Shown piece after piece: positions 44,919-54,431 of a stretch of 64,000 nucleotides of DNA. This DNA comes from Haloplanus salinarum (lineage in GTDB: Archaea > Halobacteriota > Halobacteria > Halobacteriales > Haloferacaceae). The stretch covers positions 2,108,001 through 2,172,000 of the forward strand of contig NZ_CP101823.1 in the NCBI RefSeq assembly GCF_024498175.1, in the 5' to 3' direction. Position 1 is the first letter of the stretch. The number at the start of each line of letters is the position of its first letter. Below the pieces are notes generated by a model, which worked only from the letters and a program-made list of their open reading frames with translations, ran no database searches and was not told where the DNA came from. The translations under genes were made by a program, and so were the position numbers.

Positions 44919-45245
44919 TTGACGTCCTTCAATACTGAAATTGCTACGTGGACAGACGATGGCGTTGACTTTGAGGTCTCGATCAATGGAGTTGAACGGA
45001 CGGTCGAGATAAAAACAAGTCAAAAGAGTCCGGATTTTTTACCGGTGAAAGAAGGACGCGTTAATTCTGATTATTACATTCTCGGCCATCTGGAGGATTC
45101 TACGGTGACGTTCCTTGGCGCGGCAACGAAGGAGACGGTTCTCGACAGGGAGCCAACGAAGTCGAAGTATGGACACTACAATTATTTGGTTCCCGTTTCG
45201 GTACTGGAGGCGCTCCCTGATAGCGACTCGATTGTGAGTGTGTAG
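44919..45245 (+). CDS. PD-(D/E)xK nuclease-like protein, possibly N-terminally truncated
   Basis: A 108-codon frame opens with TTG at 44919. Residues 12-32 (DDGVDFEVSINGVERTVEIKT) have the spacing of a PD-(D/E)xK core (Asp, then Glu-Ile-Lys). YYILGHLEDSTVTFLGAATKETV follows, as in restriction-type nuclease folds. The weak start, small size and AT-rich flank suggest a fragment of a longer gene. It could instead be an intact small nuclease-like protein. Confidence 0.45.
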   Translation: MTSFNTEIATWTDDGVDFEVSINGVERTVEIKTSQKSPDFLPVKEGRVNSDYYILGHLEDSTVTFLGAATKETVLDREPTKSKYGHYNYLVPVSVLEALPDSDSIVSV

Positions 45246-45446
45246 GGAAGATTGCCAGTCGGAATCTGTGCGGTGTTTTCTGGAACGTACTCCTGTGACA
45301 CCCGATGTTGCACCCGCTGGTTATTTATATACCCGTGTAGTTATTTCGGGATGAGAAGGGAGAAGTCGGATCAAGAACCAGCAATAGTGGCCTTGAAGTA
45401 GCCGATTTCGGCCGATTTGGAAAAAGTTTTTGATAAGGACGAGACC

Positions 45447-45471
45447 CCGGGTTCAAATCCCGGCCTAGGCT
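45447..45471 (+). other. tRNA 3'-end fragment, likely att site
   Basis: The T-stem CCGGG, the loop TTCAAAT, the stem CCCGG, then the acceptor strand CCTAGGC and a T (discriminator position) form a perfect tRNA 3' end. No 5' half lies upstream. U73 is typical of archaeal tRNA-Thr, so a tRNA-Thr origin is possible. Such fragments arise when an integrase-bearing element inserts into a tRNA gene. Confidence 0.7.
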
Positions 45472-45590
45472 CTCTTTCCCTGTTACGTCCGGTAGTTACC
45501 GGGTTCTTCGTCGGTGAAACAATGTACACCACGCAAGAACGGGTACCCGGTGTCAAATACGGCACTCCGACGCCTTACAGCGGTTTCAAC

Positions 45591-47168
45591 GTAGTTGGAT
45601 AGCAGTTCCATGCCGAGACGATTTCGTAGCAGTCTCATAGATCGTTCACCAGTGCTGAACTACTGTGTCGCTGGGGAGTCGCGGATCAACGGAATCGGCA
45701 GATTCCGTGATCCGCACCGACGATAGTTCGCTACTCCGCCAGCAGCTGGTAATCAAAGAGCTTGAGAACCGATTTCTACGCCGCCAGATCATTGCACAAC
45801 AACAGGAGATCGAACAGCTTGAGGCTCGCCTCAAGCAGTACGAAAACCCAAACACACCACCCAGTAAGCAGGGTGGTGCGGCTAAATCACCGGGTGGCGA
45901 CGGTCAAGACGGGGATGAAGACGAAGAATCTGAAGAAGATGACGCTGGCGGCGACCCTGACGCCGCCAGCGACTCTTCACCAGGACGGAGTGAAGGTCAC
46001 GAAGGAACAACACGACCGCCACCAGAACCCGAAGAGACGATTCGGGTTGATCAGGGATACTGTCCAGACTGTGAGCAAATCCTCTCGAACCCTGATAACT
46101 ACGTCTCACGAACTATTATCGATGTCCCGCTTCCCGTTCCAACCACCGTCGTAGAGTTCCAACTCGGCAAACATAACTGCTCCTGTGGAAACGAGGTGTT
46201 GCTGAGCATCCTGACTGTCCCGAAAAGGGGCGGTTTGGGCCAAATATCCTGGCCCAAACCGCTCTCGGTCGGTTCCATCAACGACTGCCAAACCGAAAAC
46301 AGGCCGAGTTGTTTGACTGGGAGCTCGACCTTCCGATCTCCCACCGGACGATCTACAACTTAACCAAGCGGGTCGCAGACCGGCTGCGACCCGCATACAA
46401 CGATGTCAAAGAGAAGATTCGAGAGAGTGAGGTCGTCTACTGTGATGAACAGGCTTTCCGGTTGACGGAGAGCAACACTGGGCGTGGACGTTCGTCACTG
46501 ATGACGAAGTGCTGTTCTGGGTTGATGAGAGCCGTGGAAGTCAGGTCCTAGAAGACGTCCTCGGCGAGGAATTCGCCGAGGACTCGACACTCAGTTGTGA
46601 CGGCTGGTCAGCGTATCCGAGTTATCACCCGAAGCTTCAGCGGTGCTGGGCGCATCTGTTGCGGGAAGCCGAGTACGTCGCTGAACGGTACGACGAAGCA
46701 GAGCGGCTGTCTGGAGAGTTGCACGCACTCCACGACGATCTAACGACGTTCGTCGAAGGAGATCCGTCCGCTTCCGCCCGCGAGCAGAAGCGGGCGGAAG
46801 CGTCCTTGCACTTAGAGGGCCTGATTAGGGAAGATTACGAGGTCCGAGAGGTTCAGCAGCTGATCAAGAAGATCAGCAATGGGCTGGGTCATTGGCTGAC
46901 GTTTGTGACTGAGCCAGACGTTGACTCAACGAATAATCGCGCAGAGCGGGCTCTGCGCGAGCAAGTAGTCCTTCGGAAGATGTTTCGGACCCTCCGTTCG
47001 GCAGAAGGGGTCCAGATTCACGAGACAATAACAACGATGTTGGCGACGTGGAAACGGCGAGGACTTGACCCACCTGAACAGCTCCAGTCAATTTTGGGTG
47101 GGAGAGAACTTCGGTAAGGACGAGAGGCATCACTGAGCGGTGTATCTTGGTCTTACTATCCAACTACT
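45591..47168 (+). mobile_element. IS66-type insertion sequence, decayed
   Basis: Terminal inverted repeats of 12 bases, GTAGTTGGATAG at 45591-45602 and CTATCCAACTAC at 47157-47168, enclose a broken IS66 transposase gene. I see no target-site duplication at the two flanks. The right end lies inside an HTH-10 gene. Confidence 0.8.
45665..47117 (+). pseudogene. IS66-family transposase, two frameshifts
   Basis: Three frames are needed. The first (45665 to about 46195) gives the leucine-zipper start, an acidic linker, zinc ligands CPDC and CSCG. The second (about 46195-46482) gives PISHRTIYNLTKRVADRL and VVYCDEQAF. The third (to 47117) gives LSCDGWSAYPSY, RCWAHLLREAEY and STNNRAERALREQV. Motifs of the DDE core are all present but split, so no intact transposase is made unless by frameshifting. 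Confidence 0.85.
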
Positions 47169-47468
47169 GAGGAAGTACTGTGCGACCACGCGGTCAGTCG
47201 CCCGGCGAATTGTCTCGCTGGCGGTCGATTTATCGACCCCGAGCGCATCCCCCAGCTCCGTCAAATTGCACTGTCGCGGCACCTCGAAGTAGCCTCGCTG
47301 GTGGGCCACCATCAAGCACTCGCGCTGTCGGTCGGTCAGCAAGCTCTCGCTGTCCTCGGTGTGGACTACGGAGAGGAGTTCGTATCGAATCCCAGCGAGT
47401 CCACTACTTTCTGGCCGTCTTCCGAAGGAAACTTCGTTATTTCTGTGATTTCGGTCCGACCGGCCCAT
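47149..47468 (-). pseudogene. HTH-10 (Bat-type) regulator fragment disrupted by IS66
   Basis: The frame gives LTDRQRECLMVAHQRGYFEVP and TELGDALGVDKSTASETIRRA, a nearly complete HTH-10 domain. After VVAQYF its C-terminus is encoded by the IS66 right terminal repeat and ends at a stop inside the element near 47130. Upstream codons (VRDAFSPYVDLGVTFATADG) read as coding but no start is found before an in-frame stop, so the N-terminus is also lost. Confidence 0.7.
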
Positions 47469-47532
47469 ACCGTCGGCCGTCGCAAACGTAACCCCGAGGT
47501 CGACGTACGGGGAGAACGCGTCCCGTACGGAC

Positions 47533-47949
47533 CTACTCGCTCTCGGCGTTGACTACCGTGACAGGCACGTCGGCGTCCAAGAGGACCTGCTGAGCGACGC
47601 TCCCAAACAGGGCCTTTCCCGTGGGGGAGCGACGGTGGGTTCCCATCGCGATGTGATCGACGTCGAACTCCGCAGCGATCTCGAGGATGCCGTCGGCGGG
47701 CGGATGTCGTGCCTCCGCAAGCTCGACGGCGACGCCGTCGTCTTCGAGCCGGTCTCGTACGAGGGAGACCGTATCGACGCGGTCGAGGTTCTGTAGCTCG
47801 TCCGGCGCGTCGGCTTCCTCGCCGGTCAGCGTGTGTGTCACGACGACCTCGATGTCCGCCGTGCCGGGGAGGCCGGTGACGAACTCCGCCTGCGAACGGG
47901 CCCGGTTCTCGTCGTCGTCGACGGGGAGAAGGATCCGATACATCGACAT
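47533..47949 (-). CDS. UspA-family universal stress protein
   Basis: The 138-residue protein has the UspA fold: YRILLPVDDDENRA at the N-terminus, and the nucleotide-binding loop MGTHRRSPTGKALFGSVAQQVLLDADVPV at the C-terminus (G-x2-G-x9-G-S/T type). It follows livF by 3 bases and is likely the last gene of the Liv operon; haloarchaeal transporters often carry a UspA partner. An in-frame ATG at 47943 is an alternative start. Confidence 0.88.
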   Translation of the reverse strand: MSMYRILLPVDDDENRARSQAEFVTGLPGTADIEVVVTHTLTGEEADAPDELQNLDRVDTVSLVRDRLEDDGVAVELAEARHPPADGILEIAAEFDVDHIAMGTHRRSPTGKALFGSVAQQVLLDADVPVTVVNAESE

Positions 47950-47952
47950 CGG

Positions 47953-48702
47953 TTATCCCCCCAGGTAGAGCCGGCCGACCTCCTCGTTGTTGAGGAGTTC
48001 GGTGCCGGTCCCCGTGAACTTGATCTCGCCGCTCGCGAGGACGAACCCGCGGTCGGCCACCGAGAGCCCTTTCTCGGCGTTCTGTTCGACCAACAGGATG
48101 GTCGTCCCCAGCTCGTTGAGCTGTTCGATTCGCTCGAACACGTCGTCGATGAAGCGCGGTTCGAGCCCGATCGAGGGCTCATCGAGCATCATCACGTCGG
48201 GTTCGACCATCAGCGCGCGGGCGAGTTCGAGCAGGCGGCGCTGCCCGCCCGAGAGCGTTCCGGCCTCCTGGTCGCGGATATCTCCGAGGATCGGGAACTC
48301 GTCGTAGAGCTCCTCTGCGCGTCGGTTCGCTCTCTCGTCGTCCTCGAAGACGTAGCCGCCCATGAGCATATTCTCGTGGACGCTCATCCCCGGGAAGACG
48401 CTCGCCTCTTGCAGGACGTAGCTCATTCCGTTGGCGAGGTTCTCCTGCGGCGAGCGTCCCGTGATGTCCTCGTCGCGGAGCGTGACCGTCCCCTCTTTGA
48501 CGTCGGCGAAGCCGTAGATGCTCTTCATCAGCGTCGACTTCCCGGAGCCGTTCGGGCCGATCAGACATGCGATCTGGCCGTCCTCGACGGCGATATTCAC
48601 GTCGTGCAGGACTGTCGTGTTACCGTAGCCGGCGACGACGTGGTTCATCTCGAGGAGCGCGTCCGTCCCGTCGTTGCTCTGGGATTCGGGTGTCGTGGAC
48701 AC
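47953..48702 (-). CDS. livF: Liv-type ABC transporter ATP-binding protein (LivF)
   Basis: The 249-residue ATPase has Walker A GPNGSGKST, signature TLSGGQRRLLELARAL and Walker B VMMLDEPSIGL. The C-terminal pattern (VEQNAEKGLSVADRGFVLASG) is typical of LivF. It energises the importer formed by the upstream genes. Three bases separate it from livG, and the whole set runs livK-livH-livM-livG-livF. Confidence 0.92.
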   Translation of the reverse strand: MSTTPESQSNDGTDALLEMNHVVAGYGNTTVLHDVNIAVEDGQIACLIGPNGSGKSTLMKSIYGFADVKEGTVTLRDEDITGRSPQENLANGMSYVLQEASVFPGMSVHENMLMGGYVFEDDERANRRAEELYDEFPILGDIRDQEAGTLSGGQRRLLELARALMVEPDVMMLDEPSIGLEPRFIDDVFERIEQLNELGTTILLVEQNAEKGLSVADRGFVLASGEIKFTGTGTELLNNEEVGRLYLGG

Positions 48703-48705
48703 GGA

Positions 48706-49470
48706 TCACTCCCTCCCGAGGTACGCGTCGAGGACTCGTTGGTCGTTCTGTATCTCCTTCGGGGTGCCTTCGGCGATCCGCTCGCCGTGGGCGAGGACGT
48801 AGATGCGATCGGCGATTTCCATAACGAAGTCCATATTATGTTCGATGAGGAAGATCGTCGCTTCCTCGTCTTCGTTTGCCGTCCGGATGTACTCGATGAG
48901 GTTCTCAAGCATCGCGGGGTTGATCCCGCCCGCCGGCTCGTCCATCAGGAGGATGTCCGGTTCGGCCATCAGTTCCATCGCGAACTCGATGAGTTTCTGC
49001 TGCCCGAAACTCAGTCGGCCCGCCCGCGTCTTCGCGAGCCCGCCGAGATCGACGTAGTCGAGCAGCTCCTCCGTCCGCTCCAACAGCGAGTCGTCGGGCC
49101 GTCGGAGCAGATTACTCACGTCGGACCCGCCCTCCTGCGCGGCCAACAGCAGGTTCTTTTCGACGGTCATATCGCCGAAGATGCGAGTCTCCTGGAACAT
49201 CCGTCCGAGACCGGCCCGCGCGATCTTGTACTCCGGCCAGTCGGTCACGTCTTGGCCCTGGAGATGGACGCTCCCCTCGTCGGCGCTGAGCGTCCCCGTG
49301 ATGCAGTTGAACAGGGTCGATTTGCCAGCGCCGTTCGGGCCGATGAGACCGACGATCTCACCGTTGTTGACCGTCACGTCGACGTCGTCGACGGCGGTGA
49401 GACCGCCGAACCGCTTGGTCACGCCGTCGGTTCGCAGCACTGCTCTGTCGGCGTCGGTAGCCTCACTCAT
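48706..49470 (-). CDS. livG: Liv-type ABC transporter ATP-binding protein (LivG)
   Basis: The 254-residue ATPase has Walker A GPNGAGKST, the LivG-type inserted loop (DVTDWPEYKIARAGLGRMFQETRIFGDMTV), a signature near LSFGQQKLIEFAMELM and Walker B ILLMDEPAGGINP. The C-terminus LIEHNMDFVMEIADRIYVL is a LivG signature. Its ATG overlaps the livM stop by 8 bases. Confidence 0.92.
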   Translation of the reverse strand: MSEATDADRAVLRTDGVTKRFGGLTAVDDVDVTVNNGEIVGLIGPNGAGKSTLFNCITGTLSADEGSVHLQGQDVTDWPEYKIARAGLGRMFQETRIFGDMTVEKNLLLAAQEGGSDVSNLLRRPDDSLLERTEELLDYVDLGGLAKTRAGRLSFGQQKLIEFAMELMAEPDILLMDEPAGGINPAMLENLIEYIRTANEDEEATIFLIEHNMDFVMEIADRIYVLAHGERIAEGTPKEIQNDQRVLDAYLGRE

Positions 49471-50527
49471 CGTCGATCACCTCCGAATCGCCGTCGCCGG
49501 CGGCGGCCATCCCGCCGCGTTCGTAGTAGTCCATCTCGCTCGCGTACTCTCTGAGCGTCCCGACGATCCCCTCCGGGAAGCCGATCACCGTGACGACGAC
49601 GACGACCCCTAGGAGGACGAGATGCCAGCCGACGAAGGCGGTCTCGACGTACTCGATGACGGTGTGGAGGCCGAACGCGCCGAGCACCGGGCCGGCGACG
49701 GTGCCCGATCCGCCCAGCAGCGCCATCGCGATCAGCTCGACGTTCCAGGCGCCGTTGTACGCCGTCTGTGGATCGATGAACGTGTTGAACAGGCTGTACG
49801 TCCCGCCGGCGAGTCCGGTGAAAAGCGCCGCCAGCATCCAGGCGGCCGTCTTGTAGTAGGCCGTGTTGAACCCCATCGCGGTCGCCTTCTCCTCGTCGTC
49901 GCGGATGGCGTTCAGGATGAACCCGAACCGCGTGTTCGAGAGGTAGTAGACGACCGCCATTTCGACGACGAGCACGCCGAAGAACAGGTAGTAGAACACG
50001 GTCCCCGGCGGCACGTCGAGGAGGATTTTCCCGCTCGCGCCGCCGGTGATCTCGATGATCCGCGAGACCTGCTGGGTGGCCAGGAGGACGCCGAGCGTCG
50101 CGATAGCGAAGTAGTGGCCGCGGAGCCTGAGCACGGCCGCGCCGATGATCGCCGCGAACGCGACGGCGATCAGTCCGGCGGCGACCATCGCCAGCGGCAC
50201 CGCCACGGTGAAGTCCTTCACCAGGATCGCCGTCGTGTAGGCACCGATCCCGAAGAAGGCCATGTTTCCGAAGCTCGGATAGCCCGTCTGGCCGCCCACG
50301 ATATCCCACGAGAGCGCCAGGATCGCGAACAGGTACATCTCGGAGATGACGGTCATGTAGTACCCCTGTTCGAGTCCCAGGAGCGGCGGCAACGCGCCGG
50401 CGACGGCGCCGAATGCGAGGAGCTTCCAGGCGTGTGCGTCACAGAAGTCGAACACGCGTTCGATCTGATTCGGCGGCACGATCGATCGAAGCAGTCCCTC
50501 GCTGCCGTCCGATTCGTTCGTACTCAT
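49463..50527 (-). CDS. livM: Liv-type ABC transporter permease (LivM)
   Basis: The 354-residue membrane protein has about ten helices. The LivM motif YLFAILALSWDIVGGQTGYPSFGNMAFFGIGAYTTA and the LRGHYFAIATLG loop are present. It pairs with LivH to form the channel. The stop and start overlap neighbours by 8 and 4 bases. A hydrophilic tail (ERGGMAAAGDGDSEVI) is lineage-specific. Confidence 0.92.
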   Translation of the reverse strand: MSTNESDGSEGLLRSIVPPNQIERVFDFCDAHAWKLLAFGAVAGALPPLLGLEQGYYMTVISEMYLFAILALSWDIVGGQTGYPSFGNMAFFGIGAYTTAILVKDFTVAVPLAMVAAGLIAVAFAAIIGAAVLRLRGHYFAIATLGVLLATQQVSRIIEITGGASGKILLDVPPGTVFYYLFFGVLVVEMAVVYYLSNTRFGFILNAIRDDEEKATAMGFNTAYYKTAAWMLAALFTGLAGGTYSLFNTFIDPQTAYNGAWNVELIAMALLGGSGTVAGPVLGAFGLHTVIEYVETAFVGWHLVLLGVVVVVTVIGFPEGIVGTLREYASEMDYYERGGMAAAGDGDSEVIDDE

Positions 50528-51411
50528 TGTTCAGCCCCCTCGCCGAACAGGCCGTTCGGTTTGACGACCAACAGGACGATCAGCAGCGTGAAACTGACCG
50601 CGAGCGTCCACTGCGAGGAGACGAACCCCGTGGTCAGTTCCTCGACGGTCCCGAGCAGCAGGCCGCCGATGAGCGCCCCGGGGATCGATCCCACGCCGCC
50701 GAACACTACGATGACGAAGCTCTTGAGCGTGTAGATGAGCCCCATCTGCGGCTGGATGTTGAGGATGGTCGCGATGAACGCGCCGATCCCCCCGGCGATG
50801 GCCGACGAGATGCCGAACGTCACCGCGCGGGTGTGTTCGACGTCGATCCCGACCAGTGCCGCGGCCTCCGGGTTCTGCGAGACGGCTCTGATCGCCCGTC
50901 CGGTCCGCGTCCGCTGCAGGAACAGATAGAGCACGGCGGTCAGGGCGATCGCGCCGACGAACGCGACGAGCTTCATCTTCGGAATGACGAGGCCGACGAC
51001 GTTGATCGACGGATCGCCGAACGCGACCTGGATCGACCGCGGGTTCGCCGACCACGCCTGGATCGCCAACTGCTGGATCGCGATGCTGATGCCGAACGTC
51101 ACCAGAAGCGTCAGGAAGATATCGGTCCCGATGACGCGCGAGACGAGCGTCCGCTGGAGCCCGTATCCGACGACGTACAGCACGGCGATCGCGGCCGGGA
51201 TCGTCGCCAAGAACAGCAGCGGGGTGCCCTCGGCGTTCCCGGTGATGAGGCTCAGCACCCAGTAGGAGGTGTAGCCGCCGAGCATCACCATCTCGCCGTG
51301 GGCGAGGTTGATGATGTCGACGACGCCCCAGATGAGCGCGAAGCCGACCGCGACCGCCGCGAACAGCGCCCCGATGAGCAGGCCGTTGACGACGAACTGC
51401 GTGACAGCCAT
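50524..51411 (-). CDS. livH: Liv-type ABC transporter permease (LivH)
   Basis: The 295-residue membrane protein starts FVVNGLLIGALFAAVAVGFALIWGVVDIINLAHGEMVMLGGYTSYW, the LivH signature, and later has RAIRAVSQNPEAAALVGID and GGVGSIPGALIGGLLLG. It forms the permease with LivM. It begins 5 bases after the substrate-binding gene. Confidence 0.92.
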   Translation of the reverse strand: MAVTQFVVNGLLIGALFAAVAVGFALIWGVVDIINLAHGEMVMLGGYTSYWVLSLITGNAEGTPLLFLATIPAAIAVLYVVGYGLQRTLVSRVIGTDIFLTLLVTFGISIAIQQLAIQAWSANPRSIQVAFGDPSINVVGLVIPKMKLVAFVGAIALTAVLYLFLQRTRTGRAIRAVSQNPEAAALVGIDVEHTRAVTFGISSAIAGGIGAFIATILNIQPQMGLIYTLKSFVIVVFGGVGSIPGALIGGLLLGTVEELTTGFVSSQWTLAVSFTLLIVLLVVKPNGLFGEGAEQ

Positions 51412-51416
51412 CCGTC

Positions 51417-52739
51417 TCAGCGCTCACTCCAGTCGGGCATCGGGTAGATGGGGTCCGACTGCGCGACGTTGTCCGGATACGTGATCTGGAGGCCCGGTTC
51501 GGGCTGCCACTGGTAGACGAGCATGTTCTTGTTGATGACGCCGGAGTCATCGAAGGAGACGGTGCCGTACACCGTCGAGAACTCCGCCTGCCGGATGTGG
51601 TTCCGGACGTTTGTGGGCGTGATCTCGCTGACGTTCTCGAAGGCGTTGACGAACGTCATAATCACGGCTTCGCCGGCCGCGCTGTGGTAGTCCGGCGTGT
51701 AGTCGTAGTTCTCCTCGATGGCCGAGACGAAGTCGCCCGTCGTCCCGTACACCGAATCCTCGAAGTCGGCGTTGACCGCCCACGAGGACGGGCCGTACAT
51801 ATAGTCGCCATTCGCGCCGACCTCATCCTTGAACGACTCGTTGAGGCTGCCGACCGTTCCCATCGCCGCGTCGACGTTGACGCTCTGGCTCTCCATCTGG
51901 TTCGCCAGGATGATGTTGTGCTTCTGGTGGGCACACAGGAGCAGGATGTCGGCGCCGGCGTCCCGCACGCGGCCGAGGTTCGTCGAGAGGTCCGAGGTCC
52001 CCGAGGGGAACGTCTGGTCGACGACCAGTTCGAGGTCGGTGTTCTCGATCTTGTTCCGTGCGCCCTCCGCGGTGGACTGGCTGAACGTCCCGTCCTCGGC
52101 GAGGATGGCGATGGACTCCGGCGTCGAGTCCTGCGCGAGGCACATATCGATGTAGCTCTTGGCGTACTTGTTGGCCGTCGGCAGGAGCCCGAAGATCCAC
52201 TCGTTGCCCTGTGCGAAGATTTCGGGGCTCGCGCCGCCGCCCTCGACCATCGGCTTCTGGTTTTGGGCCGCGACCGCGCTCGCCGGGAGCGTCACCGTAC
52301 TGGAGTAGGGGCCGAGCAGGTAGTCGACGCCCTCGCGGTCGATGAGCTCCTGGTAGATGCTCTTGGAGGTCGAGGCGTCGGTCCCGTCGTCCCGGAGAAT
52401 CATCTCCAGTTCGTAGGTGTTGCCGTCGCCGGCCTCGACGCCGCCGTTGTCGTTGATGCGCTGGATCGTCAGCTCGTATGCGTCCTTGTACAGCTGGCCG
52501 AGGTCGGCGTTGTCGCCGGTCAGGCTCATCGACCCGCCGAGGGTGATGGTCTGTGGGTTGCCGTCCGAACTCCCGGTCGTCCCGCCGCCACTGTCCGTCG
52601 AGTCGCCGCCCGACGAGCCGTCGTCACCGCCTCCGCCGTCGCCGCCGCCGCCGGAACATCCCGCGAGTCCGGTAATTCCGATCGCACCTGTGCTTCCTGC
52701 CACCTTGAGGAACGTCCGTCGGTTCTGTCTGTCTTCCAT
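51417..52739 (-). CDS. livK: Tat-exported substrate-binding lipoprotein of Liv-type importer
   Basis: The 440-residue protein starts with a twin-arginine signal and lipobox (RRTFLKVAG to GLAGC), an Asp/Gly/Ser-rich linker, then a periplasmic-binding fold of the LivK/HAAT family (ITLGGSMSLTGDNADLGQLYKDAYELT, DYLLGPYSS). It captures a ligand outside the cell: a branched-chain amino acid, another amide or a short-chain acid. The ATG at 52739 puts the RR at residues 7-8; an earlier in-frame ATG adds 16 residues. It leads the operon. Confidence 0.9.
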   Translation of the reverse strand: MEDRQNRRTFLKVAGSTGAIGITGLAGCSGGGGDGGGGDDGSSGGDSTDSGGGTTGSSDGNPQTITLGGSMSLTGDNADLGQLYKDAYELTIQRINDNGGVEAGDGNTYELEMILRDDGTDASTSKSIYQELIDREGVDYLLGPYSSTVTLPASAVAAQNQKPMVEGGGASPEIFAQGNEWIFGLLPTANKYAKSYIDMCLAQDSTPESIAILAEDGTFSQSTAEGARNKIENTDLELVVDQTFPSGTSDLSTNLGRVRDAGADILLLCAHQKHNIILANQMESQSVNVDAAMGTVGSLNESFKDEVGANGDYMYGPSSWAVNADFEDSVYGTTGDFVSAIEENYDYTPDYHSAAGEAVIMTFVNAFENVSEITPTNVRNHIRQAEFSTVYGTVSFDDSGVINKNMLVYQWQPEPGLQITYPDNVAQSDPIYPMPDWSER

Positions 52740-52881
52740 AGTGTCTGCCCCGGCGCGTATCAGTGATACACGCTCTGTCGGCGCCAATGTATACCATAGT
52801 AATAAATGCTAGTGATCTATAGCAATCAATATCGGCGGTCGGCCCGCTATGCGGCGCACCGACTCGCGTTCTCCCCGGTGA

Positions 52882-54429
52882 TCACCAGAGGACGTGCGGC
52901 CAGAGGAGTCTGAACAGGAGTACGACGAGCGCCGTCAGGACGAGCGTCATCACCGCGTTCAACAGCACACCCGCCCGGATCATATCGCGCTGTTCGAGGT
53001 GCCCGCTTCCGAAGACGATGGCGTTCGGCGGCGTCGCCACGGGGAGCGCGAACGCGAAACTCGCGGCGACCGCGCCCGTGACGGTCAGGAAGACCGAGGC
53101 CGGTATCGGATCGACGCCGAGGGTCCCCGCGAGGACGCTCCCGAGGCCGATGAGGATGGGCGCGAGGATCGTCGTCGTCGCCGTGTTCGAGGTGAGTTCG
53201 GTCGCCAGCACGGCGAAGACGATGACGGAGAGCACCACGAGCGCCAGCGGCGCGCCGACGACGGTGTCGAACACCGACTGCGCGAGCCACGCGGTAGCAT
53301 TGGTGTCGCCCAGCGCGTCGGCGAGCGAGATGCCGCCGCCGAAGAGCAGGATCGTCCCCCAGTCGATGTCGATGAGGTTCTCCCAGTCGTCTGCGCCGCT
53401 CAGCACGAGTGCGGGGATCGCCAAGAGACCGACGACCACGAAGTAGAGGGTTCCCCGGTGGCCGTTCAGTCCGAAGAGGTTCGGCCCGTCTCCGCCGAAC
53501 AGTGTCACCTGCCACGCCGTCGGCAGGAGCCCCTCGAACAGGAACCCGAGCCCGCCGAGCATCCACAGCCCGGCGGTCGCCGCGAAGATGTACGCCGCCC
53601 TGCGGGCCCGCTTCGACATCGGTCCCTCCTCGGCGACGAGCTCGGCGGCCTGCGATTGGGCGTCGTTCACGTCGTCGATCTCCGGCGGATACAGCCAGAA
53701 CGTCAGCGCGTACCACGTCAGCGGCAGCGTCACCGCGACGATGGGCAGCCCGATCGCGAGCCACTGGACGAACGAGATCTCGATCCCGACCAGTCTGTCG
53801 AGGAACGCCACGGCGACGACGTTCGGCGGCGTTCCGATGAGCGTTCCGACGCCGCCGACGCTGGCGGCGTAAGCGGTGCCCAAGAGCGTCGCGACCCGCA
53901 TATTCGAGGTCCCGCTGCCTTCGGTTTCGCGTCCGACGACGCCCGCGAGCACGCCGAGGGCTACCGGCGTCATCATCGCCGTCGTCGCAGTGTTCGACAC
54001 CCACATCGAGAGGAACGCCGTCGAGAGCATGATCGCTAAGATGAGCAGCCGCGGCGACCGCCCCAGCCAGTTGATGAGATTCAGCGCCAGCCGCCGATCG
54101 ATATTGTGTGTCTGGAGCGCCTCGGCGAGCACGAACCCCGCGATGAACAGGAAGATGAGCGGATCGGCGAACCCCGACAGCGCCGCCTCCATCCGATCGT
54201 AGATCCCGAATATCGTCAGCACGACCGGAATGAGGAGCCCCGTCAGTGCCAGCGGAAGCGCTTTCGTGACCCACAGGATCGCCGCCAACGCCATCGTCGA
54301 AAGCGCCAGCTGTCCCGCCCTGCTGAGCCCCGGCGGCGTCGGCACCCCAGCGATCACCGCGGTCGCGACCAGCGCGACGATCAGCGACAGCGCGGTCCGG
54401 CCGGTCATCTCCCACTGTGTTCGACTCAT
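52882..54429 (-). CDS. SLC13/DASS-family anion symporter
   Basis: The 515-residue protein has about 11-12 helices. It carries DASS signatures: SNTATTAMMTPVALG (first SNT motif), TLIGTPPNVVAVAF, TSNTATTTILAPI (second SNT) and PVATPPNAIVFGSGH. These carry dicarboxylates, citrate or sulfate with sodium. It lies between the Liv operon and a small regulator (2-base gap from 54432), which may control it. Confidence 0.92.
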   Translation of the reverse strand: MSRTQWEMTGRTALSLIVALVATAVIAGVPTPPGLSRAGQLALSTMALAAILWVTKALPLALTGLLIPVVLTIFGIYDRMEAALSGFADPLIFLFIAGFVLAEALQTHNIDRRLALNLINWLGRSPRLLILAIMLSTAFLSMWVSNTATTAMMTPVALGVLAGVVGRETEGSGTSNMRVATLLGTAYAASVGGVGTLIGTPPNVVAVAFLDRLVGIEISFVQWLAIGLPIVAVTLPLTWYALTFWLYPPEIDDVNDAQSQAAELVAEEGPMSKRARRAAYIFAATAGLWMLGGLGFLFEGLLPTAWQVTLFGGDGPNLFGLNGHRGTLYFVVVGLLAIPALVLSGADDWENLIDIDWGTILLFGGGISLADALGDTNATAWLAQSVFDTVVGAPLALVVLSVIVFAVLATELTSNTATTTILAPILIGLGSVLAGTLGVDPIPASVFLTVTGAVAASFAFALPVATPPNAIVFGSGHLEQRDMIRAGVLLNAVMTLVLTALVVLLFRLLWPHVLW

Positions 54430-54431
54430 CG

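Noticed and set aside
45420-45471. A complete tRNA gene
   Set aside because: Only the T-arm and 3' acceptor strand are present; no matching GCCTAGG 5' strand, D-arm or anticodon arm lies within 100 bases upstream.
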